Shown here one piece after another: positions 7,126 to 14,581 of a stretch of 32,460 nucleotides of DNA. This stretch comes from Spirochaeta lutea (GTDB lineage Bacteria > Spirochaetota > Spirochaetia > DSM-27196 > Salinispiraceae). The notes below the pieces were generated by a model that saw only the letters and a program-made list of their open reading frames with translations, was not told where the DNA came from and did no database searches. A program made the position numbers and the translations under genes. Position 1 is the stretch's first letter, and every line of letters begins with the position of its first letter. The DNA lies in assembly GCF_000758165.1 (NCBI RefSeq), contig NZ_JNUP01000067.1, positions 45,186 through 77,645 of the forward strand. The letters are read 5' to 3'.

Positions 7126-8107
7126 GCCGGCGCTCACACTTACGGTTCCCGGAAACATCCTGCTTTTCGGCGAGTATGTAATCCTCGAGGAAGGGGGATT
7201 AGGCATTGCTGCCGCACCGGGGGTCTACGCAAGACTGACCGCCGATCCCATCCATGAATCCAGCCCGGGCCTTATAATCCTGGAAGGGAAGATGGAAACC
7301 CACGGGCCGGGCAGGAGCTGGTTCTTGGATACCCGGAGCGATGATCCCCTGGACAATACAAAACCGGTCCTGCTCCACAGTGTGTGGAGGACCCTGGGCT
7401 ACCCGCCGGTCACCCGGGGCTGGCGCCTTACCCTGGATACCAGGGAGTTTGTCTATCCCGACAACCGAAAACGGGGATTCGGCTCCAGCGCCGCTGCGGC
7501 CGTTGCCCTAACCGCCGCCTTGATGATTATCTCTGACCACCCCGAGGGTGCCGATCCAGCCCGGGTCTTCCCCCGGGCCTTGGATGCCCACCGGCATTTT
7601 CAAGGCGGCCGGGGAAGCGGCTACGATGTGGCAGCCAGCTGCTTCGGGGGAACCGGGATGTTCACCGGGGGGGCTCAGCCAGAATGGACGTCATGCCATC
7701 TACCCTGGCTGCCGTATCTTGGAAGCTATCCCGGCCCCGAGGAGATTGCTACCCCGGGTTCCATTACAGCCTACACCCGGTGGGTTTCCGGCCACCCCAG
7801 TAAACACCAGGCCCTTATCCAGGACCATAACCATCTCCTCAGGGCCCTCACCGAGGCCGCCACCTGGAACACTGCCCAACCCCTGGCTGAAAACCTTGCT
7901 TCCCTATCCCTAGAACTCGGGAGAACCATCGGCAGGTCTGCGGAAATCCCTCCCCCTCCCTGGCCGCATATCTACTACAAGGCATCGGGAGCCGGGAACG
8001 AACTGGGGGTATTCTTCTCCCAGGAGGAGGAACCGGGGAATCTGAAACTAAGTTCCCGGGGACTCCAGGTAATCCGGGCTAAAGGATTCTCTCCCTCGGA
8101 CAGATAA
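7115..8107 (+). CDS. Phosphomevalonate kinase
   Basis: 330 residues. GHMP kinase that phosphorylates mevalonate 5-phosphate to the diphosphate consumed by mvaD. It shows VPGNILLFGEYVILEEGG (11-28), the glycine-rich ATP loop KRGFGSSAAAAVALT (119-133), GGRGSGYDVAASCFGG (164-179, with the catalytic-type Asp171) and the C-terminal KASGAGNELGVFF motif. The start is ATG 7115 inside the end of mvaD: GGAG lies 7 nt upstream and the family N-terminus begins there; the same frame is open upstream to 6986 but is not conserved. Phosphomevalonate kinase rather than mevalonate kinase is inferred from the GEYVILEGG-type start and the neighbouring clear mevalonate kinase. The common bacterial name would be mvaK2. 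Confidence 0.9.
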   Translation: MHHEPALTLTVPGNILLFGEYVILEEGGLGIAAAPGVYARLTADPIHESSPGLIILEGKMETHGPGRSWFLDTRSDDPLDNTKPVLLHSVWRTLGYPPVTRGWRLTLDTREFVYPDNRKRGFGSSAAAAVALTAALMIISDHPEGADPARVFPRALDAHRHFQGGRGSGYDVAASCFGGTGMFTGGAQPEWTSCHLPWLPYLGSYPGPEEIATPGSITAYTRWVSGHPSKHQALIQDHNHLLRALTEAATWNTAQPLAENLASLSLELGRTIGRSAEIPPPPWPHIYYKASGAGNELGVFFSQEEEPGNLKLSSRGLQVIRAKGFSPSDR

Positions 8108-8170
8108 TCCCTGGCCCAACCTTCCCGGCTTGGGGTATGATAGGATCACGTATCGGAGGAAAAAAGAATT

Positions 8171-9190
8171 ATGGATCAGATAGTCGGCAGGGCTTCGGGT
8201 AAACTTCTCCTGTTCGGAGAGCATGCAGCGGTCTACGGGCATCCAGCCCTGGGCTGCGGATTATCAAAAACCTGCAGTGTTACCCTGATTCCCGAGCCCC
8301 AAAGCACCGATCTTCGGTTGCCCTACCTGGAGGAATTAGCCCCCGAGGCATCCCAAGAGCTCGTCACCACCATGAAACGTCTGGTCCCCGGTTTCACCCT
8401 GCCCGGAGGCACCTTCCATGTGGAAAGCGACATTCCGGTGTCGGCAGGGATGGGATCATCTGCGGCCCTCTGCGGAGCCCTCTCCCAGATTTTACTCTCC
8501 CTGGCAGGTGAGGACCATCCCGGTCTGCTCTCCCTGCTCCCCGAGACCGAACACCTGGAGGGCTGGAGCCCCGAGGAACGGCGCTTCCACCTCCTATGGT
8601 ACATCGCCAACGAGCTGGAACACGTCTTCCACGGCACCCCATCGGGAATTGATACTGCCCTGGCGCTTTCACAAGGAACCTTGGCGCTCTTCCCCCGGCC
8701 TCGTCAGCTGCCCGACGTTCTGCCCCTGGCCGATCCGGGGCTACCCCTGCTCATCGGAGCCCTGCCCCGGCAGAGCAGCACGAAACAACTGGTTTCCTCC
8801 ATCCGGAGCGCCATGATTAAGGAAGATCCGGATACCGAAGAAGCTATGGAGCACCTGGGCGACTGCGCCCACCGGGCTATTCAACTCCTGGAAACCCCAA
8901 CCCCCTGGGATCAATGGACAGCCGCAAGCCGGGTCACCCTGGGTCAGACCATGAACCGCGCCCATCAGATCCTCTCGTCCCTGGGGTTATCCACAGCCCA
9001 GGTAGACCAAATCCTGACCAAAGCTGAAACCATGGGAGCCCTGGGTTCAAAACTCAGCGGCGCCGGAGGCGGCGGCACCTTTATCATCCTCGCCAGAGAC
9101 AAGGAATCAGCTGCCGACATCGCTGGCGGTCTGAATGACTATGCCCGCCAATCGGGTATCGACCTGCTGACCCCCCTGACCCTCATATAG
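8171..9190 (+). CDS. Mevalonate kinase
   Basis: 339 residues. GHMP kinase that phosphorylates mevalonate to mevalonate 5-phosphate. Motifs: ASGKLLLFGEHAAVYGHPA (8-26), DIPVSAGMGSSAALCGAL (87-104, ATP loop), HGTPSGIDTA (154-163, catalytic Asp161) and KLSGAGGGGTFI (about 298-309). GGAGG precedes the ATG. A 63-bp gap separates it from phosphomevalonate kinase and contains TATGAT (8136-8141), a possible -10 without a clear -35, so an extra internal promoter is possible but unproven. It is the last gene of the group; a dispersed inverted-repeat element starts 6 bp after its stop. HMG-CoA synthase and isopentenyl-diphosphate isomerase are not in the window. The common bacterial name would be mvaK1. 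Confidence 0.95.
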   Translation: MDQIVGRASGKLLLFGEHAAVYGHPALGCGLSKTCSVTLIPEPQSTDLRLPYLEELAPEASQELVTTMKRLVPGFTLPGGTFHVESDIPVSAGMGSSAALCGALSQILLSLAGEDHPGLLSLLPETEHLEGWSPEERRFHLLWYIANELEHVFHGTPSGIDTALALSQGTLALFPRPRQLPDVLPLADPGLPLLIGALPRQSSTKQLVSSIRSAMIKEDPDTEEAMEHLGDCAHRAIQLLETPTPWDQWTAASRVTLGQTMNRAHQILSSLGLSTAQVDQILTKAETMGALGSKLSGAGGGGTFIILARDKESAADIAGGLNDYARQSGIDLLTPLTLI

Positions 9191-9196
9191 AACTCA

Positions 9197-9302
9197 TAGT
9201 GCGCAAAAGGTTGTAACTCTGCCCCTCGACGGCACTATTCCTGGGGTCGAACCCGGGGTGGCGCCGCTAAATCTGGGGTAGTTTACAACCTTTTGCGCAC
9301 TA
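9197..9302 (+). repeat. Dispersed inverted-repeat element, copy 1
   Basis: 106-bp element bounded by TAGTGCGCAAAAGG and CCTTTTGCGCACTA. The terminal repeats pair over about 20 bp (GTTGTAAC on the left, GTTTACAAC on the right, inside the tips). TA occurs at both outer ends, as for a TA target duplication. The asymmetric interior contains the conserved segments CACTATTCCTGGGGT and CCGCTAAATCTGG. It fills the gap between the convergent mevalonate kinase and chemotaxis-receptor genes, 6 bp and 27 bp from their stops. No coding capacity. Confidence 0.9.
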
Positions 9303-9329
9303 CCTATCCTATTGAAACGTGGTTATCAT

Positions 9330-10964
9330 CTAACCCCGGGTACGGCTTCCGGATTCGCCCCTGGACCGCTGGGTTAGCAGCAGGGGTTCTCCTGCCCCGT
9401 CCCCGTCCTTGGTATTGAAATAGGCTACAATCTCCCGGAGGCTTCGGGCCTGCCCGGTCAGCTCCTCTGCGGTTGCCGCCAATTCCTCGGAATGGCTGGC
9501 ATTCTGCTGGATCGTCCGGTCCAGCTGATCCACCGCCGTACTGATCTGACGCACCCCGGCGTCCTGCTCCCGGCTGGCATGGGAAATTTCCTGGATCAAC
9601 TCGCTGGTCCTGGCAATCTGGGGCACCATCTTATCCAGTAACTCCCCGGCGCGTTCCGCAATGGCCACACTGGAACCCGAAAGATCCCCGATTTCCTCGG
9701 CTGCACGCTGACTCCTTTCCGCCAGCTTCCGGACCTCCGATGCCACCACGGCAAATCCCCTGCCCGACTCCCCCGCCCTCGCGGCTTCAATGGCAGCATT
9801 CAGGGCTAATAAATTAGTATTCCGGGCGATCTCTTCCACGATCTGGATACGCTCGGCAATGTTTTTCATCGCATCCAGGGTCTTTCGTACTGCATCTCCG
9901 CTCTGGGTGGCAATCTCGGCGCTACTCTTCGCAATGGTCTCGGTTTCCGTGGCATGCTCGGCGTTATGTTGGATGGATGCGCTCATCTCCTCCAGAGAAC
10001 TGGAAACCTCTTCTGCAGCGCTGGCCTGGTTTACAGCACCTTCGCTGATCTCGTTCGCAGCCTCTGCTAGCTGGTGGCTCCCCGAATCCACCTCCCCGGT
10101 GGAATTCTGAATATCCTCAACGATCTGCCTCAGGCTGCTTACCATCTGCGCCAGAGAGTCCGTCAGGGTACCCACCTCATCGGAAAATCCCTGTTCCAAC
10201 ACTACGGTCAGGTCGCCCTGGGCAACGGAATTCGCGGCATCCATCGCCTTTGTCATGGGTTTAACTATGCTTTGGCGGATTGCAATGCTCAGGGGCAAGA
10301 CCACCACCCCCAGGGCGACCAGCAAAATAATGCCGAGCTGCCACAGTATTCTCTGGATCACCTGGTTGATTGCATCCTCAATACCAAGCCGGGCGGCTTC
10401 GATATTGTCGATGTAGATCCCTGTACCGAGCCAGTAGGGGGTCCCGGGTACCATGGTAGCGTAGGAGAGTTTGGGCTGAACCCCGGCCCCGGGTTTCTCG
10501 AACTGGTACTCTACAAAATCTCCGCCCCGCTGGGCTGCCGCAGCCAGTTCCCGAACGTAGTAAACCCCGTCAGGATCGGTACGGTCCCCGATGTCTTGAC
10601 CCTCCAAGGCCGGATTCGGGGGTAGGCCCACAACGGTGGTATTCTCATATAAGAAGTAGTATCCCGAATCATCGGTCTCAAAACGGAAGTCCCGGATGGC
10701 CTGACGCATCCGCTCATCACCCTCTTCCTGGGTAGCAGCTGATCCTGCTATGACCGCCAGGGCCTCGGCCATCCCATCAACGGCAATCTGCAGCTTCTGG
10801 CGCTGAAAATAGGTCATGGTCTCCGTCAGGGTGGTTGAGCTATTATCCCGGACGCTCCACAGTCCAACGAGGGCGGCAAAGCTCACCCCCAGGATGGCTG
10901 CAAAAAAGAGTACTATAAGCATCACCAACCGGCCGGCAATGCTCATCTTTCGTAGTAGGTTCAT
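9330..10964 (-). CDS. Methyl-accepting chemotaxis protein with Cache sensor
   Basis: 544 residues. A short cytoplasmic lead is followed by TM1 (about 13-36), an extracytoplasmic single-Cache domain (about 50-195, with [20 protein letters not shown] and the [11 protein letters not shown] end typical of sCache), TM2 (about 207-229), a HAMP linker (230-282) and the coiled-coil signalling domain. The hairpin tip [20 protein letters not shown] (380-399) and [18 protein letters not shown] (401-418) are the classic MCP signature that contacts CheA and CheW. The ligand is unknown; sCache receptors often bind small organic acids. The tail ends in RTRG with no CheR-binding pentapeptide. AGGAG lies 7 nt before the ATG. 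Upstream is the sequence TCTATACTGG on the minus strand, a plausible -10. Confidence 0.95.
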   Translation of the reverse strand: MNLLRKMSIAGRLVMLIVLFFAAILGVSFAALVGLWSVRDNSSTTLTETMTYFQRQKLQIAVDGMAEALAVIAGSAATQEEGDERMRQAIRDFRFETDDSGYYFLYENTTVVGLPPNPALEGQDIGDRTDPDGVYYVRELAAAAQRGGDFVEYQFEKPGAGVQPKLSYATMVPGTPYWLGTGIYIDNIEAARLGIEDAINQVIQRILWQLGIILLVALGVVVLPLSIAIRQSIVKPMTKAMDAANSVAQGDLTVVLEQGFSDEVGTLTDSLAQMVSSLRQIVEDIQNSTGEVDSGSHQLAEAANEISEGAVNQASAAEEVSSSLEEMSASIQHNAEHATETETIAKSSAEIATQSGDAVRKTLDAMKNIAERIQIVEEIARNTNLLALNAAIEAARAGESGRGFAVVASEVRKLAERSQRAAEEIGDLSGSSVAIAERAGELLDKMVPQIARTSELIQEISHASREQDAGVRQISTAVDQLDRTIQQNASHSEELAATAEELTGQARSLREIVAYFNTKDGDGAGEPLLLTQRSRGESGSRTRG

Positions 10965-10990
10965 AGGTCGCTCCTGATTCTGGTTCTGTT

Positions 10991-11009
10991 TCTATACATC
11001 CAGTATAGA
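10991..11009 (-). promoter_or_regulatory. Inverted repeat at the chemotaxis-receptor promoter
   Basis: TCTATAC (10991-10997), 5 bp, GTATAGA (11003-11009), 27-45 bp upstream of the MCP start. On the minus strand it contains TATACT, a good -10. A convincing -35 is not visible, so whether the palindrome is an operator or a chance doubling of the -10 is open. Confidence 0.35.
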
Positions 11010-11052
11010 GCCTAATTGTGGTATGTAGGGAAAAAACAAGGGGATTTTTGAG

Positions 11053-12456
11053 TTATTCGACTTCGGCCAGGCTGTCTATCTCATGATCATCCTCAACCAG
11101 GGGAATATCCTTCCAGCGCCCGCTTCGGTACCGGAGGAACATTGCAATCCCCATGGTAAGAACAAACCCGATGAACATCAGCCAGACATGCATCGGATCC
11201 GCCCGGAACACCCGAATCATAAGCAAGGCTATGCCCGCCATGATCCAGTGCAGGACCCCGGATAGGACCATAACCCAGCGGGTATCCCCAGCACCCCGCA
11301 GCCCTCCGCTGAAAACCAGCTGGGTAATATCTGCCAGGGTATAGAGAGCAGCCAAGCGAATCATAACCTCAGCCAGGGCACGGACCCCCGCATCCTCACC
11401 CGCCATTCCCCCGGTAAAGGTACTCACCAGGGCTGGGGCGCCGAAGACGAAGAGCAGCGACATGATCCCTGCATACACATATCCGGTTTTTAGGGACAGA
11501 AAAATCGACTTTTTCGCCCCCTCGGGGTCCCCTGCCCCGACGTGCTGCCCTACCATGGCGGTAGTGGCAATGCCCAATCCCACCATAGGAATAAAGGCCA
11601 CCATATCGTAGTTGAAGGTGATGGTTACCGCGGCAGCCACATCGGTCCCGTAGCTGTGCATGAGCTGGAGGAACACATTAAAGGCAAATACATTAATAAA
11701 AAGCTCGGCCCCGGCGGGCACCCCGAAGCGCAGCAGCTTCTTCATGAGCCTGCCCCGGATACGCCAGACCCCGGAGCTGCGGTGGTCCCGATACATCTGA
11801 TGCTTCAGGTAGGCGATTCCCAGAAACAGGGTAATGGTCAGACTGCCCCCCAGGGTCCCCAAGGCGGCTCCTTCCATACCCATGGCAGGAATTCCGAAGG
11901 CACCGAAGACAAGTACGTAGTTTAAGGGGATGTTGATGGCCATACCCAGAATATTGGCCAGCATCACCACCCCGGTCTTCCCGATACCCAGGAAAAATCC
12001 CACAAAAACATTCCGCAGGAACAGGAACACCGACCCGTACATAAGGATGGTAAAGTACCGTGATTCCAAGGCGATCTGTACCGGACTATGCCCTGCCAGG
12101 GTAAAGGAATGCAGTACCAGGGGAATAAGCCCCAGAGCCAGGGGATAGAAGAACAGAGACAGCCAGAACCCCTGACCGATGGTCTGTACACAGGCGCCGT
12201 AGCGCCGGCTCCCGTAGAACTGGGCCACAATGGCGTTTACGTACCCCACGATTCCGGCAAAAAAGCTTCCGAACACAAAGGAGGAAAGGCCCCCGCTCAT
12301 GGCGGCTGCTAGATGTTCCTTACCCAGCCAAGACAGGAACAGCCGGTCAACAAAGAGATTAACCGTCTCCGATGCCTGGGATACGATCATGGGAAAACCG
12401 ATCCGTACCAACTTCCTGAAGGAAGGCGGATCAACGGAGTACTGTCTGTCTGTCAT
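11053..12456 (-). CDS. MATE-family multidrug/toxin exporter
   Basis: 467 residues from ATG 12456. About twelve hydrophobic spans in two related halves. The N-terminal PPSFRKLVRIGFPMIVSQASETVNLFVDRLFL and the GLGIATTAMVGQHVGAGD segment near the middle are typical MATE motifs. The family exports cationic drugs or metabolites in exchange for Na+ or H+ across the inner membrane; the substrate here is unknown. I prefer ATG 12456 because GAGG lies 6 nt upstream; the same frame extends four codons further to a TTG at 12468, where the GAGG would fall inside the gene. An inverted-repeat element lies just upstream. It runs in the same direction as the chemotaxis-receptor gene, 88 bp before it, but that gene appears to have its own promoter. 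Confidence 0.93.
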   Translation of the reverse strand: MTDRQYSVDPPSFRKLVRIGFPMIVSQASETVNLFVDRLFLSWLGKEHLAAAMSGGLSSFVFGSFFAGIVGYVNAIVAQFYGSRRYGACVQTIGQGFWLSLFFYPLALGLIPLVLHSFTLAGHSPVQIALESRYFTILMYGSVFLFLRNVFVGFFLGIGKTGVVMLANILGMAINIPLNYVLVFGAFGIPAMGMEGAALGTLGGSLTITLFLGIAYLKHQMYRDHRSSGVWRIRGRLMKKLLRFGVPAGAELFINVFAFNVFLQLMHSYGTDVAAAVTITFNYDMVAFIPMVGLGIATTAMVGQHVGAGDPEGAKKSIFLSLKTGYVYAGIMSLLFVFGAPALVSTFTGGMAGEDAGVRALAEVMIRLAALYTLADITQLVFSGGLRGAGDTRWVMVLSGVLHWIMAGIALLMIRVFRADPMHVWLMFIGFVLTMGIAMFLRYRSGRWKDIPLVEDDHEIDSLAEVE

Positions 12457-12487
12457 ACTGTACCTCAAAGCCTAAGAAATGGTTTCT

Positions 12488-12592
12488 TAGTGCGCAAAAG
12501 CTTGTAACATTCCCAGCTCGCGACGCTATCTCTGGGACCGAAACCCAGGCAACCCCGCTATATCTGGTGTAGTTTACAATCTTTTGCGCACA
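12488..12592 (+). repeat. Dispersed inverted-repeat element, copy 2
   Basis: 105 bp, TAGTGCGCAAAAGC...CTTTTGCGCAC. The left end has TA; the right flank reads AA instead of TA. The interior has CTGGG-ACCGAAA-CCCAG, a perfect small hairpin, and CCGCTATATCTGG as in copy 3. It lies 31 bp after the stop of the amidotransferase gene and 31 bp upstream of the MATE start, so it may overlap the MATE promoter. Confidence 0.9.
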
Positions 12593-12613
12593 ATCAAATG
12601 GTTTGTGCGCAAA
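12583..12613. repeat. Extra terminal-repeat half next to copy 2
   Basis: TTTGCGCACAA (12583-12593) is mirrored by TTGTGCGCAAA (12603-12613) with a 9-bp loop. The second arm lies outside copy 2 and matches its terminal sequence, so it looks like a solo end or remnant of a second element, or a hairpin formed with the end of copy 2. Confidence 0.6.
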
Positions 12614-12623
12614 CGGAATGAGC

Positions 12624-13352
12624 CTACCCCCAGCCCCGGGTGTAGAGTCTCTGCTTTACAGGAAACAATCCGTTTAACACACGGCCGAGCTGGTCTCGGC
12701 AGGAAGAAGCCCATTTAGCATATCCGTCCCGGATCTGGTCTGGGGACTGAATCCATGAACCGGAGGCATTCAAATCACCCTGACTATGGGAAATCATAGA
12801 CTCCAAACCCTGCCGGTCCACCTCCAGATGGAATTGCAGTCCCAGAACCTTGCTGCCCAGCCGGAAGGCCTGTTCCCTGCAAGCCTTGCTTTGTACCAGA
12901 TTTATGGCCCCCGAGGCAATACTGAACCGCTGTCCGTGCCAGTGCAAGACCTGTTGCTCCTTCATCTGGCCCCAGAGGTACCCGGACACGGGAAACCAGC
13001 CGATTTCAGGCTCCTCCATGGGCTGAACCTCAGCACCGAGACTGGCAGCAATAATCTGAGCTCCGAGACAGATTCCCAACACCGGAAGATGTTCCTGGAT
13101 CGCCCGGCGGACAAGGATCATTTCCTGGGTCAACCAAGGATAGGTTTCGGTCTGATCAACATTCATTGGGCCGCCCATCAGAATGAGCCCCGAACTTTTA
13201 GCCAGCTCCGGGGATTCCGGCAGGGCTTGACCGTCAAAGACCCTGCGGATCTGCCAGGGATACCCAGCCTCCTCCAGGAGATCCGGAATGATCCCCGGTC
13301 CCTCAAAGTCAACATGCTGAATGATATATACCGTTCCTGAACCCTCAGTCAT
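12624..13352 (-). CDS. Class I glutamine amidotransferase, GMP-synthase-like
   Basis: 242 residues. It shows the class I GATase triad: nucleophile Cys95 in LGICLGAQ, and His175 and Glu177 in LGLQFHLEVD. The oxyanion-type segment LILMGGPMNVDQ (57-68) and the WFPV and VLHWHG segments match the stand-alone GMP-synthase-like amidotransferase family (COG0518 type). It hydrolyses an amide, classically glutamine, to release ammonia; its acceptor is unknown and no synthetase partner is adjacent. I chose ATG 13352 because AAGGAGG ends 6 nt upstream; the ATG at 13358 directly abuts the same Shine-Dalgarno. It is divergent from the CsoR-type gene; TATACT on the minus strand at 13381-13386 may be its -10. 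Confidence 0.88.
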   Translation of the reverse strand: MTEGSGTVYIIQHVDFEGPGIIPDLLEEAGYPWQIRRVFDGQALPESPELAKSSGLILMGGPMNVDQTETYPWLTQEMILVRRAIQEHLPVLGICLGAQIIAASLGAEVQPMEEPEIGWFPVSGYLWGQMKEQQVLHWHGQRFSIASGAINLVQSKACREQAFRLGSKVLGLQFHLEVDRQGLESMISHSQGDLNASGSWIQSPDQIRDGYAKWASSCRDQLGRVLNGLFPVKQRLYTRGWG

Positions 13353-13423
13353 ACCCATCCTCCTTAATATGACTCATGCCAGTATAGACCCGAAGTAGGG
13401 GCTTTGGTATAGTGGAATTTGCC

Positions 13424-13708
13424 ATGATGAACCCGGAACAAAAACAGAAACTGAAGAACCGCCTGACCCGGATCCAGGGCCAGATCAACGGTATAAGCCG
13501 GATGATCGAAGATGACCGGTACTGTGTTGATATTCTTACCCAGACCCGGGCCATCACCGCTGCCCTGCGGGCGGTGGAGGATCAGGTCATGGAAAACCAC
13601 CTGAACACCTGCGTCACCGATGCCATCCGGGGAGGTTCAAACCAGGATCGGCAGGAGAAGATCACAGAGGTACTTGAGGTGATGAAAAAATTCCGCAAAC
13701 ACGGGTAA
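13424..13708 (+). CDS. CsoR-type metal-sensing transcriptional repressor
   Basis: 94 residues from the chosen ATG. All-helical CsoR/RcnR family (DUF156): RLTRIQGQINGISRMIEDDRYC, DILTQTRAITAALRAVEDQV, NHLNTCVTDAI. The ligand residues are Cys34, His59 and Cys63, the C-H-C set known for Cu(I)-sensing CsoR, in contrast to the C-C of CstR. The protein normally binds DNA as an oligomer and releases it on metal binding. The frame also opens at a GTG at 13412, but that overlaps TATAGT (13408-13413), a likely -10, and GGAA lies 6 nt before ATG 13424. No copper exporter or chaperone is adjacent; the next gene, 15 bp on, is a peptidase-like protein, so the regulated target is uncertain. Confidence 0.88.
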   Translation: MMNPEQKQKLKNRLTRIQGQINGISRMIEDDRYCVDILTQTRAITAALRAVEDQVMENHLNTCVTDAIRGGSNQDRQEKITEVLEVMKKFRKHG

Positions 13709-13723
13709 CCGGGGGTACCTGGT

Positions 13724-14581
13724 ATGGTTCAGCTCTCATCCCTGTTTCTGACCCTGGCAATTCTTCTCTTTTCAAACCCGGACAGCCTAGCACCCCCTGC
13801 CCTCACTAACCGGCCCGCCAGCCTTATCCTGGGAAGCAGCACCATGGGAACACCCATCCAGGCAACCCGTTTTGGGAGGGGGCCTAAGGCACTGGTCCTA
13901 TCCCACGGCATCCACGGTGCCTTCGAGGCTAACACCGTAGAGTTAGGAGAGTTTTTTCGCCTGTTTTTCAGCCTCTACCCCCCGCCCTCCCAGCTTTCGG
14001 TGTACATCATCCACAATCTGAATCCAGATTCCTTTGAGCTCTCCAAGAACCAGTGGAAGGGGGAGCGGGTTCTCAGCCGGTTTAACGCCCGCATGGTGGA
14101 TCTCAACCGAAACTGGGAGAGCCAATCCTGGAAACCCAATGTGTCCTTCGCTGACTCATCATACCGGGGTATTGGCGGTCCTCGGCCCTTTTCGGAACCC
14201 GAGACCAGGGCTTTCCGGGATTTTTTGCTGGCCCTGCAGTCCCAGCATCCCGAGCTGTTGGTGGTGAACTACCACTCCTACCGGTTCTTAGAGGAGAAAC
14301 CCGGCATCGTTCAGCCCGCATACAGCCCGGGACATGTTCCGGTACCCCAGGCCTTGGAGGCGGCCAATGATTATGTACGGTTTACCGATCTTGAGGTCAT
14401 CACCGCTTGGGATGAATATGAGGTTCCCGGGGAGTTTCTGAGCTGGGCGGGCGAACAGGGCATTGCAGCCTTGGATGTAGAACTGGACAGCATCGAACCG
14501 CCGTGGCAGGCCCATCTTTCGGAGCATGTAAGCGGGGTCGGGCAGGTCATTCAGGGCTTTATTCAGGGTTACGGGCCGTAA
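13724..14581 (+). CDS. Exported M14-like zinc carboxypeptidase family protein
   Basis: 285 residues. A hydrophobic N-terminus (3-17) looks like a signal peptide or anchor. The M14 elements appear in order: LSHGIHGAFEANT (59-71) with putative zinc ligands His64 and Glu68, DLNRNW (126-131, the substrate-carboxylate-binding block), YHSYR with zinc ligand His184, and DVELDS with candidate catalytic Glu253. Family members trim peptides or murein peptides, consistent with an envelope role. The first motif reads HGAFE, giving three residues between His and Glu instead of the usual two (HGxE), so zinc geometry may differ. It follows the CsoR-type gene by 15 bp, probably one operon, and its last 23 bp overlap the convergent kinase gene. 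Confidence 0.75.
   Translation: MVQLSSLFLTLAILLFSNPDSLAPPALTNRPASLILGSSTMGTPIQATRFGRGPKALVLSHGIHGAFEANTVELGEFFRLFFSLYPPPSQLSVYIIHNLNPDSFELSKNQWKGERVLSRFNARMVDLNRNWESQSWKPNVSFADSSYRGIGGPRPFSEPETRAFRDFLLALQSQHPELLVVNYHSYRFLEEKPGIVQPAYSPGHVPVPQALEAANDYVRFTDLEVITAWDEYEVPGEFLSWAGEQGIAALDVELDSIEPPWQAHLSEHVSGVGQVIQGFIQGYGP

Noticed and set aside
9238-9262. T-arm-like sequence (GGGGTCGAACCC) in element copy 1, considered as a tRNA
   Set aside because: No acceptor or anticodon stems fit, and the other copies of the element do not keep the T-loop bases.
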